From the NCBI RefSeq assembly GCF_001403735.1, contig NZ_CXPG01000020.1, positions 558,001 through 622,000 on the forward strand: 64,000 nucleotides of DNA, read 5' to 3'. A program made the position numbers and the translations under genes. Numbering within the stretch: position 1 is the stretch's first letter; each line of letters starts with the position of its first letter. Under the pieces are notes generated by a model that saw only the letters and a program-made list of their open reading frames with translations, had not been told where the DNA came from and ran no database searches. This document shows, piece by piece, positions 16,678 to 26,680 of the stretch. The stretch comes from Jannaschia rubra (GTDB lineage: Bacteria > Pseudomonadota > Alphaproteobacteria > Rhodobacterales > Rhodobacteraceae).

Positions 16678-17820
16678 ATGTCCATCCTCTCTGCCCTGCG
16701 CCTGAGCCGTGCGCCGGTCGCGGCCTTCATGGCCGTGGGCCTGACCTGGGGCTGCGTGGCGGCGATGGCGCCTGTGCTCAAGGCACGGATCGGCGTCGAT
16801 GACGCGACCTTCGGGCTGCTGCTGCTGGGCACGGCGGTGGGGCTCGCGACGACCCTCTATGTCGCGCCGCGCTGGGACAGGCGGATGCGCGCGTTGGCCT
16901 TGCCGGTGGGCACCGTGATCCTCGGTCTGGCGGCGATGCTGCCTGCGGTGGCCTACACGTTGCCGCTGTTCTTTCTCATCCTCACGGTGATGGGCGCGAC
17001 CTCCGGCCTCACGGACGTCGTGATGAACGCCCGCGTCTCGGAAATCGAATCCCGCCACGGGCAGAGCTTGATGAACGTGAACCACGCTATGTTCTCGGTG
17101 GCCTATGCCGTCTCGGCCCTGCTGACCGGCGCCATGCGCGAGGCGGGGTGGCCGCCCGAGACGATCTTCCCCGTGATCGGCGTCCTCGTGCTGTCCACGG
17201 CCCCGTTCCAGATGATGCAGGTCCTGCCGCCCGAAGACGGCGACGGACCGGCGCCACGCCTTCCGCTGAACCTCGTGGCGGTCTGCGGCGTGATCGTCCT
17301 GATCGCCTTCATGGCCGAATCCACCGTCGAATCCTGGTCCGCCCTGCACGTAGAGCGGACGCTGGGCGGCGGGGCGGCCGAAGGCGCCTTTGGCCCGGCG
17401 ATGCTGGGCATGACCATGGCCGTCGGGCGTTTCTCGGGGCAGGCCGTCGCCGCGCGCCTGTCCGAACTCGGGGTGATCCGGGTCGCCACGGGGTTCGCCG
17501 TCGTGGGCGTCCTGATCGCCGCATCTGCACCCACGCCGACGGTGGCCTATGCGGGCTTCGGCATGATGGGCCTCGGCATTTCGGTGATCGGGCCGATGGG
17601 GCTTGCGCTGGCCGGTCGGATGTCGGCGCCCGGCCTGCGGACGGCGGTGATCGCGCGGGTCGCCGTGATCGGCTTTCTCGGCTTCTTCATCGCGCCCGCG
17701 CTCATGGGTCTGGGCGCGCAGGTTTTCGGCCTGCGGTTGGCCTTTGCACTCGTCGCGGTTCTGCTGACGGTGATCTGGCCGCTCAGCGCGGCGGCGCGGC
17801 GGGTTCCCAGTCGCCCCTGA
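16678..17820 (+). CDS. MFS transporter
   Basis: A 380-residue inner-membrane protein with about 12 hydrophobic segments and the loop pattern YVAPRWDRRMRA between helices 2 and 3, fitting the major facilitator superfamily. No substrate-diagnostic motif is recognised. Its 3' end overlaps the convergent 2-hydroxyacid oxidase gene by 38 bases, so the last dozen codons are read on both strands. Confidence 0.85.
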   Translation: MSILSALRLSRAPVAAFMAVGLTWGCVAAMAPVLKARIGVDDATFGLLLLGTAVGLATTLYVAPRWDRRMRALALPVGTVILGLAAMLPAVAYTLPLFFLILTVMGATSGLTDVVMNARVSEIESRHGQSLMNVNHAMFSVAYAVSALLTGAMREAGWPPETIFPVIGVLVLSTAPFQMMQVLPPEDGDGPAPRLPLNLVAVCGVIVLIAFMAESTVESWSALHVERTLGGGAAEGAFGPAMLGMTMAVGRFSGQAVAARLSELGVIRVATGFAVVGVLIAASAPTPTVAYAGFGMMGLGISVIGPMGLALAGRMSAPGLRTAVIARVAVIGFLGFFIAPALMGLGAQVFGLRLAFALVAVLLTVIWPLSAAARRVPSRP

Positions 17821-18967
17821 ACCCCCTGGGGACCAGCAGGTTGTGCGGCCCGAGGTCGTGGATGTCCTTCTCGCCGCATAGCGCCATCGTCGTGTCCAGC
17901 TCCTTGCGGATGACTTCCAGCGCATGGGTCACGCCCTGCTGGCCCATCGCGCCCAGGCCGTAGACGAAGGCGCGCCCGATGTAGGTGCCCTTCGCGCCCA
18001 GGGCGAGCGCCTTCAGCACGTCCTGACCCGACCTTATGCCGCCGTCCATGTGGACCTCCACCCGGTCGCCCACGGCATCGACGATCTCGGGCAGCATGCG
18101 GATAGACGACAGCGCACCGTCGAGCTGCCGCCCGCCGTGGTTCGATACGACGATGGCGTCCGCGCCCACCTGCAGCGCCATGCGCGCATCCTCCGCATCA
18201 AGGATACCCTTGAGGATCAGCTTGCCGCCCCACTTGTCCTTGATGCGCCGGATCTTGTCCCAGTCGAGCCGGGGGTCGAACTGCTCCGCCGTCCAGGACG
18301 ACAGGCTCGACGCATCCCCCACGCCCTTGGCGTGTCCCACGATGTTGCCGAAGAACCGCCGCTTCGTCCGCGCCATTCCCATCCCCCACCGGACCTTGGT
18401 CGCTAGGTTGGCGATCGACGCGGGCGTCAGCTTGGGCGGTGCCGACAGGCCGTTCTTCAGGTCCTTGTGCCGTTGCCCCAGGATCTGCAGGTCCAGCGTC
18501 AGGACCAGCGCGTCGCAGCCTGCCGCGCGCGCCCGTTCGATCAGCCGGTCCACGAAGTCCTCGTCCTTCATCACGTAGAGCTGGAACCAGAACGGCTTGG
18601 TCGTATGTTCGGCCACGTCCTCGATGGAACAGATCGACATGGTGGACAGGGTGAAGGGCACGCCGAAGGCCTCGGCCGCGCGGGCCGCGAGGATCTCGCC
18701 ATCGGCGTATTGCATCCCGGTCAGGCCGACGGGGGCCAGCGCGACGGGCATCGTCACCTCGCGCCCGATCATGGTGCCGGCGACCGATCGCCCCTCCATG
18801 TCGACGGCGACGCGCTGGCGCAGGCGGATCAGGTCGAAATCCGTCTCGTTCTCGCGGAAGGTCTGCTCGGTCCAGCTGCCCGACTGGCAGTAGTCGTAGA
18901 ACATCCGCGGCACGCGGCGGCGATAGAGGGCGTGCAGGTCGTCGACGGTGGTGATGACGGGCGGCAT
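17783..18967 (-). CDS. FMN-dependent alpha-hydroxy-acid oxidase/dehydrogenase (LldD-like)
   Basis: A 394-residue TIM-barrel flavoprotein of the L-lactate dehydrogenase/glycolate oxidase family. The N-terminal Tyr region reads RMFYDYCQSGSW. The FMN-proximal GMQYADGE and the catalytic block VSNHGGRQLDGA (base His near residue 281), then DGGIRSGQDVLKALALGAKGTYIGRA, are intact. It oxidises an L-2-hydroxyacid, most likely L-lactate, at the membrane. No lactate permease is adjacent, so substrate is inferred. truA lies upstream on the same strand, but the promoter arrangement is unclear. Confidence 0.88.
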   Translation of the reverse strand: MPPVITTVDDLHALYRRRVPRMFYDYCQSGSWTEQTFRENETDFDLIRLRQRVAVDMEGRSVAGTMIGREVTMPVALAPVGLTGMQYADGEILAARAAEAFGVPFTLSTMSICSIEDVAEHTTKPFWFQLYVMKDEDFVDRLIERARAAGCDALVLTLDLQILGQRHKDLKNGLSAPPKLTPASIANLATKVRWGMGMARTKRRFFGNIVGHAKGVGDASSLSSWTAEQFDPRLDWDKIRRIKDKWGGKLILKGILDAEDARMALQVGADAIVVSNHGGRQLDGALSSIRMLPEIVDAVGDRVEVHMDGGIRSGQDVLKALALGAKGTYIGRAFVYGLGAMGQQGVTHALEVIRKELDTTMALCGEKDIHDLGPHNLLVPRGFRGDWEPAAPPR

Positions 18968-19018
18968 GGGCGGTCTCCGGCGATGTTCGGGTGATGCTAG
19001 CGGGTCGGTCCGGGTGGC

Positions 19019-19789
19019 TCAATCCGCGAAAGGATCGGCTGGATAGGTCACACCCGTCAGAAACAGGCCGAACGGCGGCGCGACTGGCCCGCATGCGGCG
19101 CGGTCGCGGGCGGCCAGGGCCTGCGCCACCCGTTCCGGCGGCCAGGCGCCCGCGCCGACGCGCTCCAGCGTGCCGGCGATGGACCGCACCTGATTGTGCA
19201 GGAACGACCGCGACCGCAGGTGCAGGCGGATATCCTGACCGGTGGCGCAGGGCACCTCCTCGACCGTGATCTCGTCCATCGTCTTGACCGGCGACTTCGC
19301 CTGACACCCTGCCGCGCGGAAGGTGGTGAAGTCGTGCCGTCCGATCAGATGCGCCGCCCCCTTACGCATCGCCGCGACGTCGAGCGGTCCGATGACACGC
19401 CACGCCTGTCCCGCGTCGAGCGCGAGCGGTGCCCGTCGCGCGATGATGCGGAAGGTATAACGCCGCTCGACGGCCGAAAACCGGGCGTGCCAATCGTCCG
19501 GCACCCGCGCGCAGGCGACGATGGCCACGGGCGCTGGCTTCAGGTGCCAGTTGACCGCTTCCGACAGGCGGAACGGCGCCCAGTCGCGGCGCAGGTCCGC
19601 ATGCGCCACCTGTCCAGTCGCATGCACGCCCGCGTCGGTCCGCCCGGCGGCCGAGACCGCTCCCATGTCCGGCTCCAGCTTCCGCAACGCCTCCTCCAGC
19701 GTCTGCTGGACCGATGCGGGGCCGTCCTGACGTTGCCAGCCCGCGAAGGGGCGGCCGTCGTATTCGATGCGGAAGGCATGGCGGGGCAT
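19019..19789 (-). CDS. truA: tRNA pseudouridine(38-40) synthase TruA
   Basis: A 256-residue pseudouridine synthase acting on positions 38-40 of the tRNA anticodon arm. The catalytic Asp is in [14 protein letters not shown] near residue 52. [16 protein letters not shown] at the N terminus and [15 protein letters not shown] near residue 200 are family signatures. I chose the ATG at 19789 ([12 protein letters not shown]); the longer frame upstream lacks similarity. It is followed on the same strand by the LldD-like gene after 51 bases. Confidence 0.95.
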   Translation of the reverse strand: MPRHAFRIEYDGRPFAGWQRQDGPASVQQTLEEALRKLEPDMGAVSAAGRTDAGVHATGQVAHADLRRDWAPFRLSEAVNWHLKPAPVAIVACARVPDDWHARFSAVERRYTFRIIARRAPLALDAGQAWRVIGPLDVAAMRKGAAHLIGRHDFTTFRAAGCQAKSPVKTMDEITVEEVPCATGQDIRLHLRSRSFLHNQVRSIAGTLERVGAGAWPPERVAQALAARDRAACGPVAPPFGLFLTGVTYPADPFAD

Positions 19790-19898
19790 GGCCCGCTGAT
19801 ACGGCGGTGCGCCGGCGGGGCGCAAGACGCCCCGAGGGACGGGCGGTTTCCCTTCGCCCGTTCCGCGCCTACATTGCCCGCGGAACCCCTGGGGATGT

Positions 19899-21305
19899 TT
19901 GCGCGACATGATCGGACGGATGGCGGACGCGGTGACGCGCGGGGTGGGCGACCTGACGGCAGGCGTGACCGAGGTGTTCGACCCGACCCTGCGGCTGGGC
20001 GTTACCGGCCTGTCGCGGGCCGGCAAGACGGTTTTCATAACCTCGTTGGTGGCCAACCTGATCGACCGGGGCCGGATGCCCGGCTTCACTGCCGGCAGCC
20101 GGATCGAGACCGCATTCCTGCAACCGCAGCCCGATGATACCGTGCCGCGCTTCGACTACGAAAGCCACCTGTCCGCGCTCACGTCGCGCGACCCGCACTG
20201 GCCCGAAGGGACCCGCGCGGTGTCGGAGTTGCGGCTGTCGTTCAAGGTCCGTCCGGCGGGGCTTCTGTCGGGGTTGCGGGGGGTGCGGACGGTCCATCTG
20301 GATATCGTGGACTATCCGGGCGAATGGCTGCTGGACCTCGGCCTGATGGAAAAGACCTACGACGAATGGTCCGAACGCGCACTGGCGCGCCTGACCTCCT
20401 GGAACGCTTCCGACTACGAGGCGGCGATGCAGGCCGTGGATGCGACCGCGCCGCTCGATGAGCCGATCGCCCAGAAACTCGCCCGCAGCTATACCGCGGC
20501 ACTGCACCTTGCGCGCGATGCCGGCGCCTATGACCTGACACCCGGCCGGTTCCTTCTGCCCGGCGATCTGGAGGGATCGCCCGCCCTGACGTTCGCGCCC
20601 CTGCCGCCCGGCGAGGCCCCTCGCGGCAGCCTGCGCCGTGAGATGGCCCGCCGGTTCGAGGCCTACAAGTCGCAGGTCGTCCGCCCCTTCTTCCGCGACC
20701 ACTTCGCCCGGCTCGACCGGCAGGTGGTGCTGCTCGACGTGCTGGGCGCATTGCGGCGCGGCCCCCGCGCGGTCGAGGAGATGCGTGCGGCCATGGCCGA
20801 CATCCTGACCGCGTTCCGCCCCGGCACGCTGGGATGGCTCATGTCGCTTCTGGGTGCTCGCCGCGTCGACCGGCTGCTGTTCGCGGCGACCAAGGCCGAT
20901 CACCTGCACCACGGCCAGCACGCCCGCCTGACCGCCCTGACCGAAGCGCTGGTCCGCGATGCGCGCAGCCGGGCCGATTTCGCCGGCGCCCGCACCAGGG
21001 CCATGTCCATCGCCGCCCTGCGCGCCACCGTCGAGGAGACGCGCGAGCATCAGGGCGTCGACCTGCCCGTCGTGCGCGGGCGCCTTCTGTCGACGGGGCG
21101 CGAGGCGGCGCTTTATCCGGGCGAGCTGCCCGACGATCCGTCCCACATCCTGAACCCCGCGCGGCAGGGGGCCGATGCCTGGCTCGACGGCGACTACGAC
21201 CTGATGGACTTCGCGCCCGCGCCTCTGACCCTCCGGCCGGGGGAGGGGCCGCCCCATATCCGCCTCGACCGCGCGGCGGAGTTCCTGCTGGCGGACCGCC
21301 TGTGA
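19899..21305 (+). CDS. YcjX-family P-loop protein
   Basis: A 468-residue protein of the YcjX/DUF463 family. It has a Walker [11 protein letters not shown] near residue 38, [15 protein letters not shown] as the switch-like region, and downstream [13 protein letters not shown]. Members are predicted nucleotide-binding stress proteins, in enterobacteria co-expressed with YcjF in the envelope stress response. Here it is likewise followed by a YcjF-like gene 64 bases downstream, supporting a functional pair. Biochemical role unknown. Confidence 0.88.
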   Translation: MRDMIGRMADAVTRGVGDLTAGVTEVFDPTLRLGVTGLSRAGKTVFITSLVANLIDRGRMPGFTAGSRIETAFLQPQPDDTVPRFDYESHLSALTSRDPHWPEGTRAVSELRLSFKVRPAGLLSGLRGVRTVHLDIVDYPGEWLLDLGLMEKTYDEWSERALARLTSWNASDYEAAMQAVDATAPLDEPIAQKLARSYTAALHLARDAGAYDLTPGRFLLPGDLEGSPALTFAPLPPGEAPRGSLRREMARRFEAYKSQVVRPFFRDHFARLDRQVVLLDVLGALRRGPRAVEEMRAAMADILTAFRPGTLGWLMSLLGARRVDRLLFAATKADHLHHGQHARLTALTEALVRDARSRADFAGARTRAMSIAALRATVEETREHQGVDLPVVRGRLLSTGREAALYPGELPDDPSHILNPARQGADAWLDGDYDLMDFAPAPLTLRPGEGPPHIRLDRAAEFLLADRL

Positions 21306-21369
21306 CCTCGCTTGCAATGGCTTGCATCGTGTCTAGCTATGGGACGACGCATCACCGGGATCGCCAGCC

Positions 21370-22419
21370 ATGACCGACAGACCCCCACCCCGGTCGATCC
21401 TGTTCGACATCGACGATGCCGCACCGCGGACGCCCCGACCCGGAGCCGTCACCCTCGACGCCAGCGGCCCAATCGACCCGGCGTCGGCGCCACCCATCCC
21501 CGATGACGAAGTGCCGCCCGCCGCATCGGGCCGCGCGATGCAGACCATGGCCCTGCTCGCCACGCGGCGGCGGTCGCGGCTGGGCCGGTGGTTCTGGGGC
21601 CTGTTGGGCGCGGTGCTCACCTTCGCGATCTCGGTCGCGGCCTGGTCCTTCGTCACCGGGTTGTTGGCGGCGAACCCGGTGCTGGGCTGGGTCGCCACGG
21701 CGCTGATCGCGGCCTTCGTCGCCGTCAGCCTCGCCATCGCCTTGCGCGAACTCGTCGCGCTGTCGCGGCTCGCACGGATCGACGACCTGCGGACCGCGGC
21801 GCTCTCGGCGACGGACCTCACGTCCGCACGCCGCTTCGCCGACAGCCTCGTGGCCTTCTACGCGGGCCGTCCCGACACCCGCTGGGGGCGACAGGACGTC
21901 GCCGCCCGAAAGGACGACGTCTTCGACGCCGATGCCCTGATGGCCCTGGCCGAGCGTAGCCTCCTCGCCCCCCTCGACGCCGCCGCGACCCGCGAGGTCG
22001 AGGCGGCGGCCCGGCAGGTCGCGCTGGTGACGGCGGTGGTGCCCTTGGCACTGGCCGATGTGGTCGCCGCGCTGACGTCGAACCTGCGGATGATCCGGCG
22101 CATCGCGCTCATCTACGGCGGACGGGGCGGCACGCTTGGGTCCTGGCGGCTGGCGCGGACGGTGCTGACGCATCTGGCGGCAACCGGCGCGGTGGCGGTG
22201 GGCGACGACCTGATCCAGTCCGTCGCGGGCGGCGGCGTCCTGTCCAAGCTGTCGCGCCGGTTCGGCGAGGGCGTGGTCAACGGCGCGCTCACGGCCCGCG
22301 TGGGCGTCGCCGCGATCGAGGTGTGCCGGCCGCTCCCCTTCACCCACGAACGCCCGCCGCGCGTGACCGACGTGATCGGACGCGCCCTCACGGGGCTGTT
22401 CGGACGGTCGGGCGCCTGA
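21370..22419 (+). CDS. YcjF-like membrane protein (DUF697/TIGR01620)
   Basis: A 349-residue protein with a proline-rich cytoplasmic N terminus (about 75 residues), two adjacent membrane helices (about 76-125), then a soluble part. Its end contains RMIRRIALIYGGRGGTLGSWRLAR and GVAAIEVCRPLPF, typical of the DUF697 domain of YcjF. It follows the YcjX gene, its usual partner. The pair likely acts at the inner membrane. Molecular function unknown. Confidence 0.85.
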   Translation: MTDRPPPRSILFDIDDAAPRTPRPGAVTLDASGPIDPASAPPIPDDEVPPAASGRAMQTMALLATRRRSRLGRWFWGLLGAVLTFAISVAAWSFVTGLLAANPVLGWVATALIAAFVAVSLAIALRELVALSRLARIDDLRTAALSATDLTSARRFADSLVAFYAGRPDTRWGRQDVAARKDDVFDADALMALAERSLLAPLDAAATREVEAAARQVALVTAVVPLALADVVAALTSNLRMIRRIALIYGGRGGTLGSWRLARTVLTHLAATGAVAVGDDLIQSVAGGGVLSKLSRRFGEGVVNGALTARVGVAAIEVCRPLPFTHERPPRVTDVIGRALTGLFGRSGA

Positions 22420-22519
22420 CGCGGCAGGTTTGCCACGTGGCCTTTCAATTCTGCTCCGCCCACTGCCGCGGGCTGCAAGGCTGCCCTAGGGTCGCACCGC
22501 GCAGTGTGTGGGGACGATC

Positions 22520-25165
22520 ATGGAAGTGACGCTCGGGCTTTTGGCCCTGTTGATCGTATTCGGCATCCCCGGCACGATCATCGGCATCCTGATCCATCTT
22601 CGCCGCCTGGGCCGGCGCCTGAAGGACGTGGAGCGACGGCTGGCGATCCTGACGGCCGGGCCTGCGGACGGTGCGCCCGTCGCGCGGACCGATACGGGTC
22701 CCGCGTCTCCGCCGCTTCGCACGCCCGACGCCATCCTGCCGACGCCGCCCGTCGAGCCCGCGGCCAAGGATAGCCCCTGGCCCGCCGTCGCGCGGCCGGA
22801 GAGGGAGGGGCCGGGGCCGGTCGACCGCCTGTTCGCCTGGATGGCGGTCAACTGGTTCTATGTCGTGGCGGCCGCCTCGCTGGCGCTGGCCGGCATCTTC
22901 CTCGTGCAATACGGCGCCGAACGGGGTCTGCTGCCGCCTTCGGTGCGCGTGCTTTCGGCCGCGATCTTCGGCGCCGCGCTGATCGGAGCGGGCGAGTGGA
23001 TCCGCCGCCGCTGGGGCGACGGCGAGGACGTGGCCACCGCCTATCTGCCTTCGGTCCTGTCGGGGGCAGCGGTCGTCACGCTCTTTGCGGCGATCCTGGG
23101 GGCGCGGCATCTTTACGACCTGATCGGACAGGGCACCGCACTGATCGGGATGGCTTTCGTCGCTATGGGCGCGGTGGTGCTCGGGTGGTTCCACGGGCCG
23201 GTCCTCGTGGCCGTGGGACTGATCGGCGGTGCGGTCGCCCCCTTCGTCGTGGGCGGCGACCGGGGGTCGGATCTGTGGCCCCTGCACGGGTATTTCCTGA
23301 TCCTGACGCTTGGGGGGCTGGCGGTGGATGCCGTGCGCCGCTGGCAGGGTCGCTGGGTCAGTATCCTCGCCCTGACCCTCGGGTTCGGGGCCTCCGCCCT
23401 CCTGGTCACGGGCGCGCCGGAGACGACGCTCGCTCACCTGCTGGCTTGCGCCGCAATGGCACTCGCGGCGCTGGCACTGCCCATCGGACGGTCGGTGCCG
23501 GACCATGAGGCTCCGACCGTGACCGAAGCCGTGATCCGGCGCAGGCCGCCGCCAGTCACCACGTTGATCGCCTTCGGTGCGGTCGCCGTGGCCTCGGCGC
23601 TGGCCGTGCTGGGGACAAGCGACAGCTTCTGGCCTGCCGTCGCGGTGCTGGCCCTGCTGTTCGGCGCCGTCGCGCTCTGGGCGGCACCGGCGGAGGGGGT
23701 GCAGGACGCGGCCGTCCTGCCCGTGGTCGGGTTGATCGCGTCGGTCGCCCTCTGGCCGGCTCCGCCCGGCGATGCGGCGGTCACGCTCGTCCTGATGGTC
23801 GGGGCGGCCATGTCGGCGGCGGCGCTTTTGCGTTCCCTGCGGACGGCGGCGACACTCCGGCTTGGCTGGTCGCTCGGCACCGTGCTGATCGCGCCGGCAA
23901 CGGGTCTTGCCCTGCATCTTTCGTGGCAGGCTCCCTTCCTGGTCGGGGCCTATGCCTGGTCGCTGCACGCGCTGGCGGTTGCGACGGGGCTGACGCTGGC
24001 CGCGGGGGTCTGGGCGGCGCGGGACGGCGAGGACCGTCTGCGCCCCTCGCTCGCAGCGCTCGTGGCCTTCACGCTGATCGCCTATGCCCTGGCCCAGATC
24101 GCGGGGGAGGCGGCGCTGACGGCAGCGGTGGCGACGATGGCCGCGCTGGCGGTTTGGATGGCGCGGCGGTTCCGGCTGCCGCTTCTCGACTGGTTCGTGA
24201 TCCTGGCCGCGCCTTTCACCGTCTGGCGCCTGACGGCAGAGCCGGGGATCGCGTGGCATGTCGACGGCCCGTTGCCTCCCGCGCTGCTGTCGCTCGGAAC
24301 CTCAGTCGCGGGCTTCGCGCTTGCCTGGATGTGGCTGCGCGGGCGCGGTGCGGCCACGCCCGTGGCGGTCGCGGAAACGGCCGCGCTGTCGGCGGGCGGC
24401 TATGCCCTGACCGTCCTGCTCTGGCGCGGGCTTCGCGCGGCGGGTTGGGAAACCGGGCATCTGAACCTCGGCCTGACGGCGACGATCTGGCTGTCGCTGA
24501 TGTGGGCGCAACTGGAACTGCGTCACCGGGGTGGAGGCCTGCCTTGGCTGCGCTCCGCTCTCGCGGCGTTGTTCGCGCTGTTCGCGGCGCTGGCGCTGGC
24601 GGGTGCGGTCTTCCTCGGCCCGCTGTTCAACGATTCAACCTCGTTCTTCCGGTCCTTCGTGCAGGGCTGGCCAATCGTGAACAGCCTGATCCCGGCCTAC
24701 CTCTTGCCTGCTGCAATCCTTCTCGCCGCGGGATGGCAGCAGCGGCGCGTGCATGGTCCGGGCCAGCCAGGCCGAAACCTGACCATCGCGGGAACGGCGC
24801 TGGGCGCGTTCTGGGCCGTCCTCGCAATCCGGCACTTCTGGCGCGGAGCGGGCGAGATGGTCTGGTGGTACGGCATCTCGGACCCGGAACTGACCAGCTA
24901 TACCGTGGCCCTCCTGATCCTCGGCGGCGTGCTGTTCTATCAGGGGGTCGCGAAACGGTCGGATACCTGGCGCCGGGCGGGAACGGCGGTGCTGGCCCTG
25001 ACCATGCTCAAGGTCTTCCTGATCGACGTGTGGTCGCTGGGCGGCCTGATGCGCGTCGGGGCCCTTTTCGCGCTGGCGGCCGCGCTTCTCGGCCTCGCGT
25101 GGCTCTATCGCTGGGCGAGTGGAGCCGGCGCATCGGGAGCGGTGCCTTCCGCCGGGCCGGACTGA
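22520..25165 (+). CDS. giant multispanning membrane protein, DUF2339
   Basis: About 881 residues with a membrane anchor, a short coiled segment (RRLGRRLKDVERRLAIL), a proline-rich linker and then more than 20 hydrophobic helices to near the C terminus. The motif WMAVNWFYVVAAASLALAG after the linker and the tail region YQGVAKRSDTWRRAGTAVLA are those of DUF2339 proteins, whose function is unknown. I prefer ATG 22520; an in-frame GTG four codons earlier is possible. A small minus-strand frame overlaps its last 61 bases. Confidence 0.85.
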   Translation: MEVTLGLLALLIVFGIPGTIIGILIHLRRLGRRLKDVERRLAILTAGPADGAPVARTDTGPASPPLRTPDAILPTPPVEPAAKDSPWPAVARPEREGPGPVDRLFAWMAVNWFYVVAAASLALAGIFLVQYGAERGLLPPSVRVLSAAIFGAALIGAGEWIRRRWGDGEDVATAYLPSVLSGAAVVTLFAAILGARHLYDLIGQGTALIGMAFVAMGAVVLGWFHGPVLVAVGLIGGAVAPFVVGGDRGSDLWPLHGYFLILTLGGLAVDAVRRWQGRWVSILALTLGFGASALLVTGAPETTLAHLLACAAMALAALALPIGRSVPDHEAPTVTEAVIRRRPPPVTTLIAFGAVAVASALAVLGTSDSFWPAVAVLALLFGAVALWAAPAEGVQDAAVLPVVGLIASVALWPAPPGDAAVTLVLMVGAAMSAAALLRSLRTAATLRLGWSLGTVLIAPATGLALHLSWQAPFLVGAYAWSLHALAVATGLTLAAGVWAARDGEDRLRPSLAALVAFTLIAYALAQIAGEAALTAAVATMAALAVWMARRFRLPLLDWFVILAAPFTVWRLTAEPGIAWHVDGPLPPALLSLGTSVAGFALAWMWLRGRGAATPVAVAETAALSAGGYALTVLLWRGLRAAGWETGHLNLGLTATIWLSLMWAQLELRHRGGGLPWLRSALAALFALFAALALAGAVFLGPLFNDSTSFFRSFVQGWPIVNSLIPAYLLPAAILLAAGWQQRRVHGPGQPGRNLTIAGTALGAFWAVLAIRHFWRGAGEMVWWYGISDPELTSYTVALLILGGVLFYQGVAKRSDTWRRAGTAVLALTMLKVFLIDVWSLGGLMRVGALFALAAALLGLAWLYRWASGAGASGAVPSAGPD

Positions 25166-25266
25166 CCGGCGAGCGGCACGGGCCGTCCGCGTCGTATCGG
25201 CAGGCAGAGTGGGCCGAGCACGAGCGCGCAGGTCGCCATGAAGGCAAGGAACAGGGACAGGGACAT
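25105..25266 (-). CDS. possible small membrane protein, 53 residues
   Basis: A short frame reading MSLSLFLAFMATCALVLG, then PLCLPIRRGR and a Pro/Ala-rich tail. One membrane helix is followed by positive charges, so the tail would be cytoplasmic. AGGAGG sits seven bases before the ATG, an excellent ribosome site. The 3' part runs antisense into the end of the DUF2339 gene. No family recognised. Confidence 0.45.
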   Translation of the reverse strand: MSLSLFLAFMATCALVLGPLCLPIRRGRPVPLAGQSGPAEGTAPDAPAPLAQR

Positions 25267-25316
25267 GGGGCAGCACCTCCTGAAGCGGAGACTGCACCGC
25301 AAACATGAAGGTTCCG

Positions 25317-26495
25317 TTAATCCGGCAGCCCAAGGCCCGACAGGACCGGCGGCACCAGATGCCCGCGGACCAGCGGCGGCAGCATGGCGCGCGCGGGCCA
25401 GGCCTGCGACAGCGGCATGAGCAGCCTGTCGCGCACCCAAGGCAGGACGCGGCTGTCGGATTGATACTGTGGCGTAAACGCCCCGCTCAGCGCCTGATAG
25501 GCCCGGACATGGGCGCGCCGGGCGTTGAACATGCGCCGCCCCGCCTCCTCCACCGGACCATCGGTCAGCGCGCGCACCAGCGCCCAGGCGTCGAGCAGCG
25601 CCATGTTCGCACCCTGGCCCAGTTGCGGGCTGGCCCGGTGCCAGGCATCGCCCAGATGCACGATGCCATCCGAGAACGGGCGCCGCAGCGTGCCGTGGGA
25701 ATAGCATGCCATCGTCATCGCGTCGTGCGCGCCGATCCCGGCGAGGAAAGGCTCGACCGCGGGCCAGAGGGCAGTCGCTTCCGCCTTCCAGTCGTCGAGG
25801 GGACGCGCGCGCCAAGCGTCATGCGCGGCGCGGGGCATCGACCAGAAGACTGCGGCAAGCTCCGGCCCCTGCGCCGTCTGTCGCCCGACGGGCAGGATCC
25901 CGATCATCCTGTCGGCCCGGCGATAGCATTGCCGAAGCTCGTCACGGGGCAGGTCGGTGCCCTGGGGCCAGGCCACGTTGCCCCAGATCGCGCCGTAGGG
26001 CAGCGGCCGGGCGCGCAGCGGCGAGAGCACCGAACCGGCGCCCGCCGCATCCACCAGCAGGTCGAAGGCGGCGCTTCTGCGGTGGCCGATCAGCAGGCGG
26101 GTACCGTCCCGGCCGGTGATATCGGCACCCAGTTCGAACGCGGCACCGGCCTTTCGCGCGGCGTCCAGCAGCACGCCGTGAAGCGCGGCCCGGTGCATGG
26201 CGAGCCCGTGCCAGCCGCGGCCGGTCGGGTCATAGGTCACGTCGAGAACCTGCCGCCCCGTCCGCGCCTCGTGCCCTGCCATGCGGCGGATGCCCCGGCC
26301 CAGCGACCGGGCCGCCGGTCCCGCACCGAGCGCCTCGAGAACCGCCAGCCCTACCGGCTGCACCACGAGGCCCGACCCGACGGGCAGGGGCGCCGCGAAC
26401 CGGTCGAAGACGGTGACGTCGTGGCCGCATCGTGCAAGCCCGGCCGCCGCCCCCAGACCCCCGATACCCGCCCCCGCGATCCCGATGCGCGCCAT
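25317..26495 (-). CDS. FAD-dependent monooxygenase (PHBH-like)
   Basis: A 392-residue flavoprotein monooxygenase. The N-terminal FAD motif IGIAGAGIGGLGAAAGLARCG, the middle FDLLVDAAGAGS and the C-terminal second FAD motif HLGDAWHRASPQLGQGANMAL are all present, typical of aromatic-ring or salicylate-type hydroxylases. No signal peptide. The ATG at 26495 puts the FAD motif at the N terminus. It is divergent from ileS. Substrate unknown. Confidence 0.88.
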   Translation of the reverse strand: MARIGIAGAGIGGLGAAAGLARCGHDVTVFDRFAAPLPVGSGLVVQPVGLAVLEALGAGPAARSLGRGIRRMAGHEARTGRQVLDVTYDPTGRGWHGLAMHRAALHGVLLDAARKAGAAFELGADITGRDGTRLLIGHRRSAAFDLLVDAAGAGSVLSPLRARPLPYGAIWGNVAWPQGTDLPRDELRQCYRRADRMIGILPVGRQTAQGPELAAVFWSMPRAAHDAWRARPLDDWKAEATALWPAVEPFLAGIGAHDAMTMACYSHGTLRRPFSDGIVHLGDAWHRASPQLGQGANMALLDAWALVRALTDGPVEEAGRRMFNARRAHVRAYQALSGAFTPQYQSDSRVLPWVRDRLLMPLSQAWPARAMLPPLVRGHLVPPVLSGLGLPD

Positions 26496-26680
26496 GTCCC
26501 GTCCCGCTTGCCGTTGCCGTCCGCGCCCGCCTATAAGGCGCGCGATGACGGGGCCAGTGTCCATAGCGTCCGATGTCGGACGAATTAGCCCCCCGGCGCC
26601 CTGATCCGCAGGGCGGCCGGGCAAAGGTGTCGCGCGACGGCATCGACATTCACGCACGCAAGACCCGAAGGACGCCTGAC

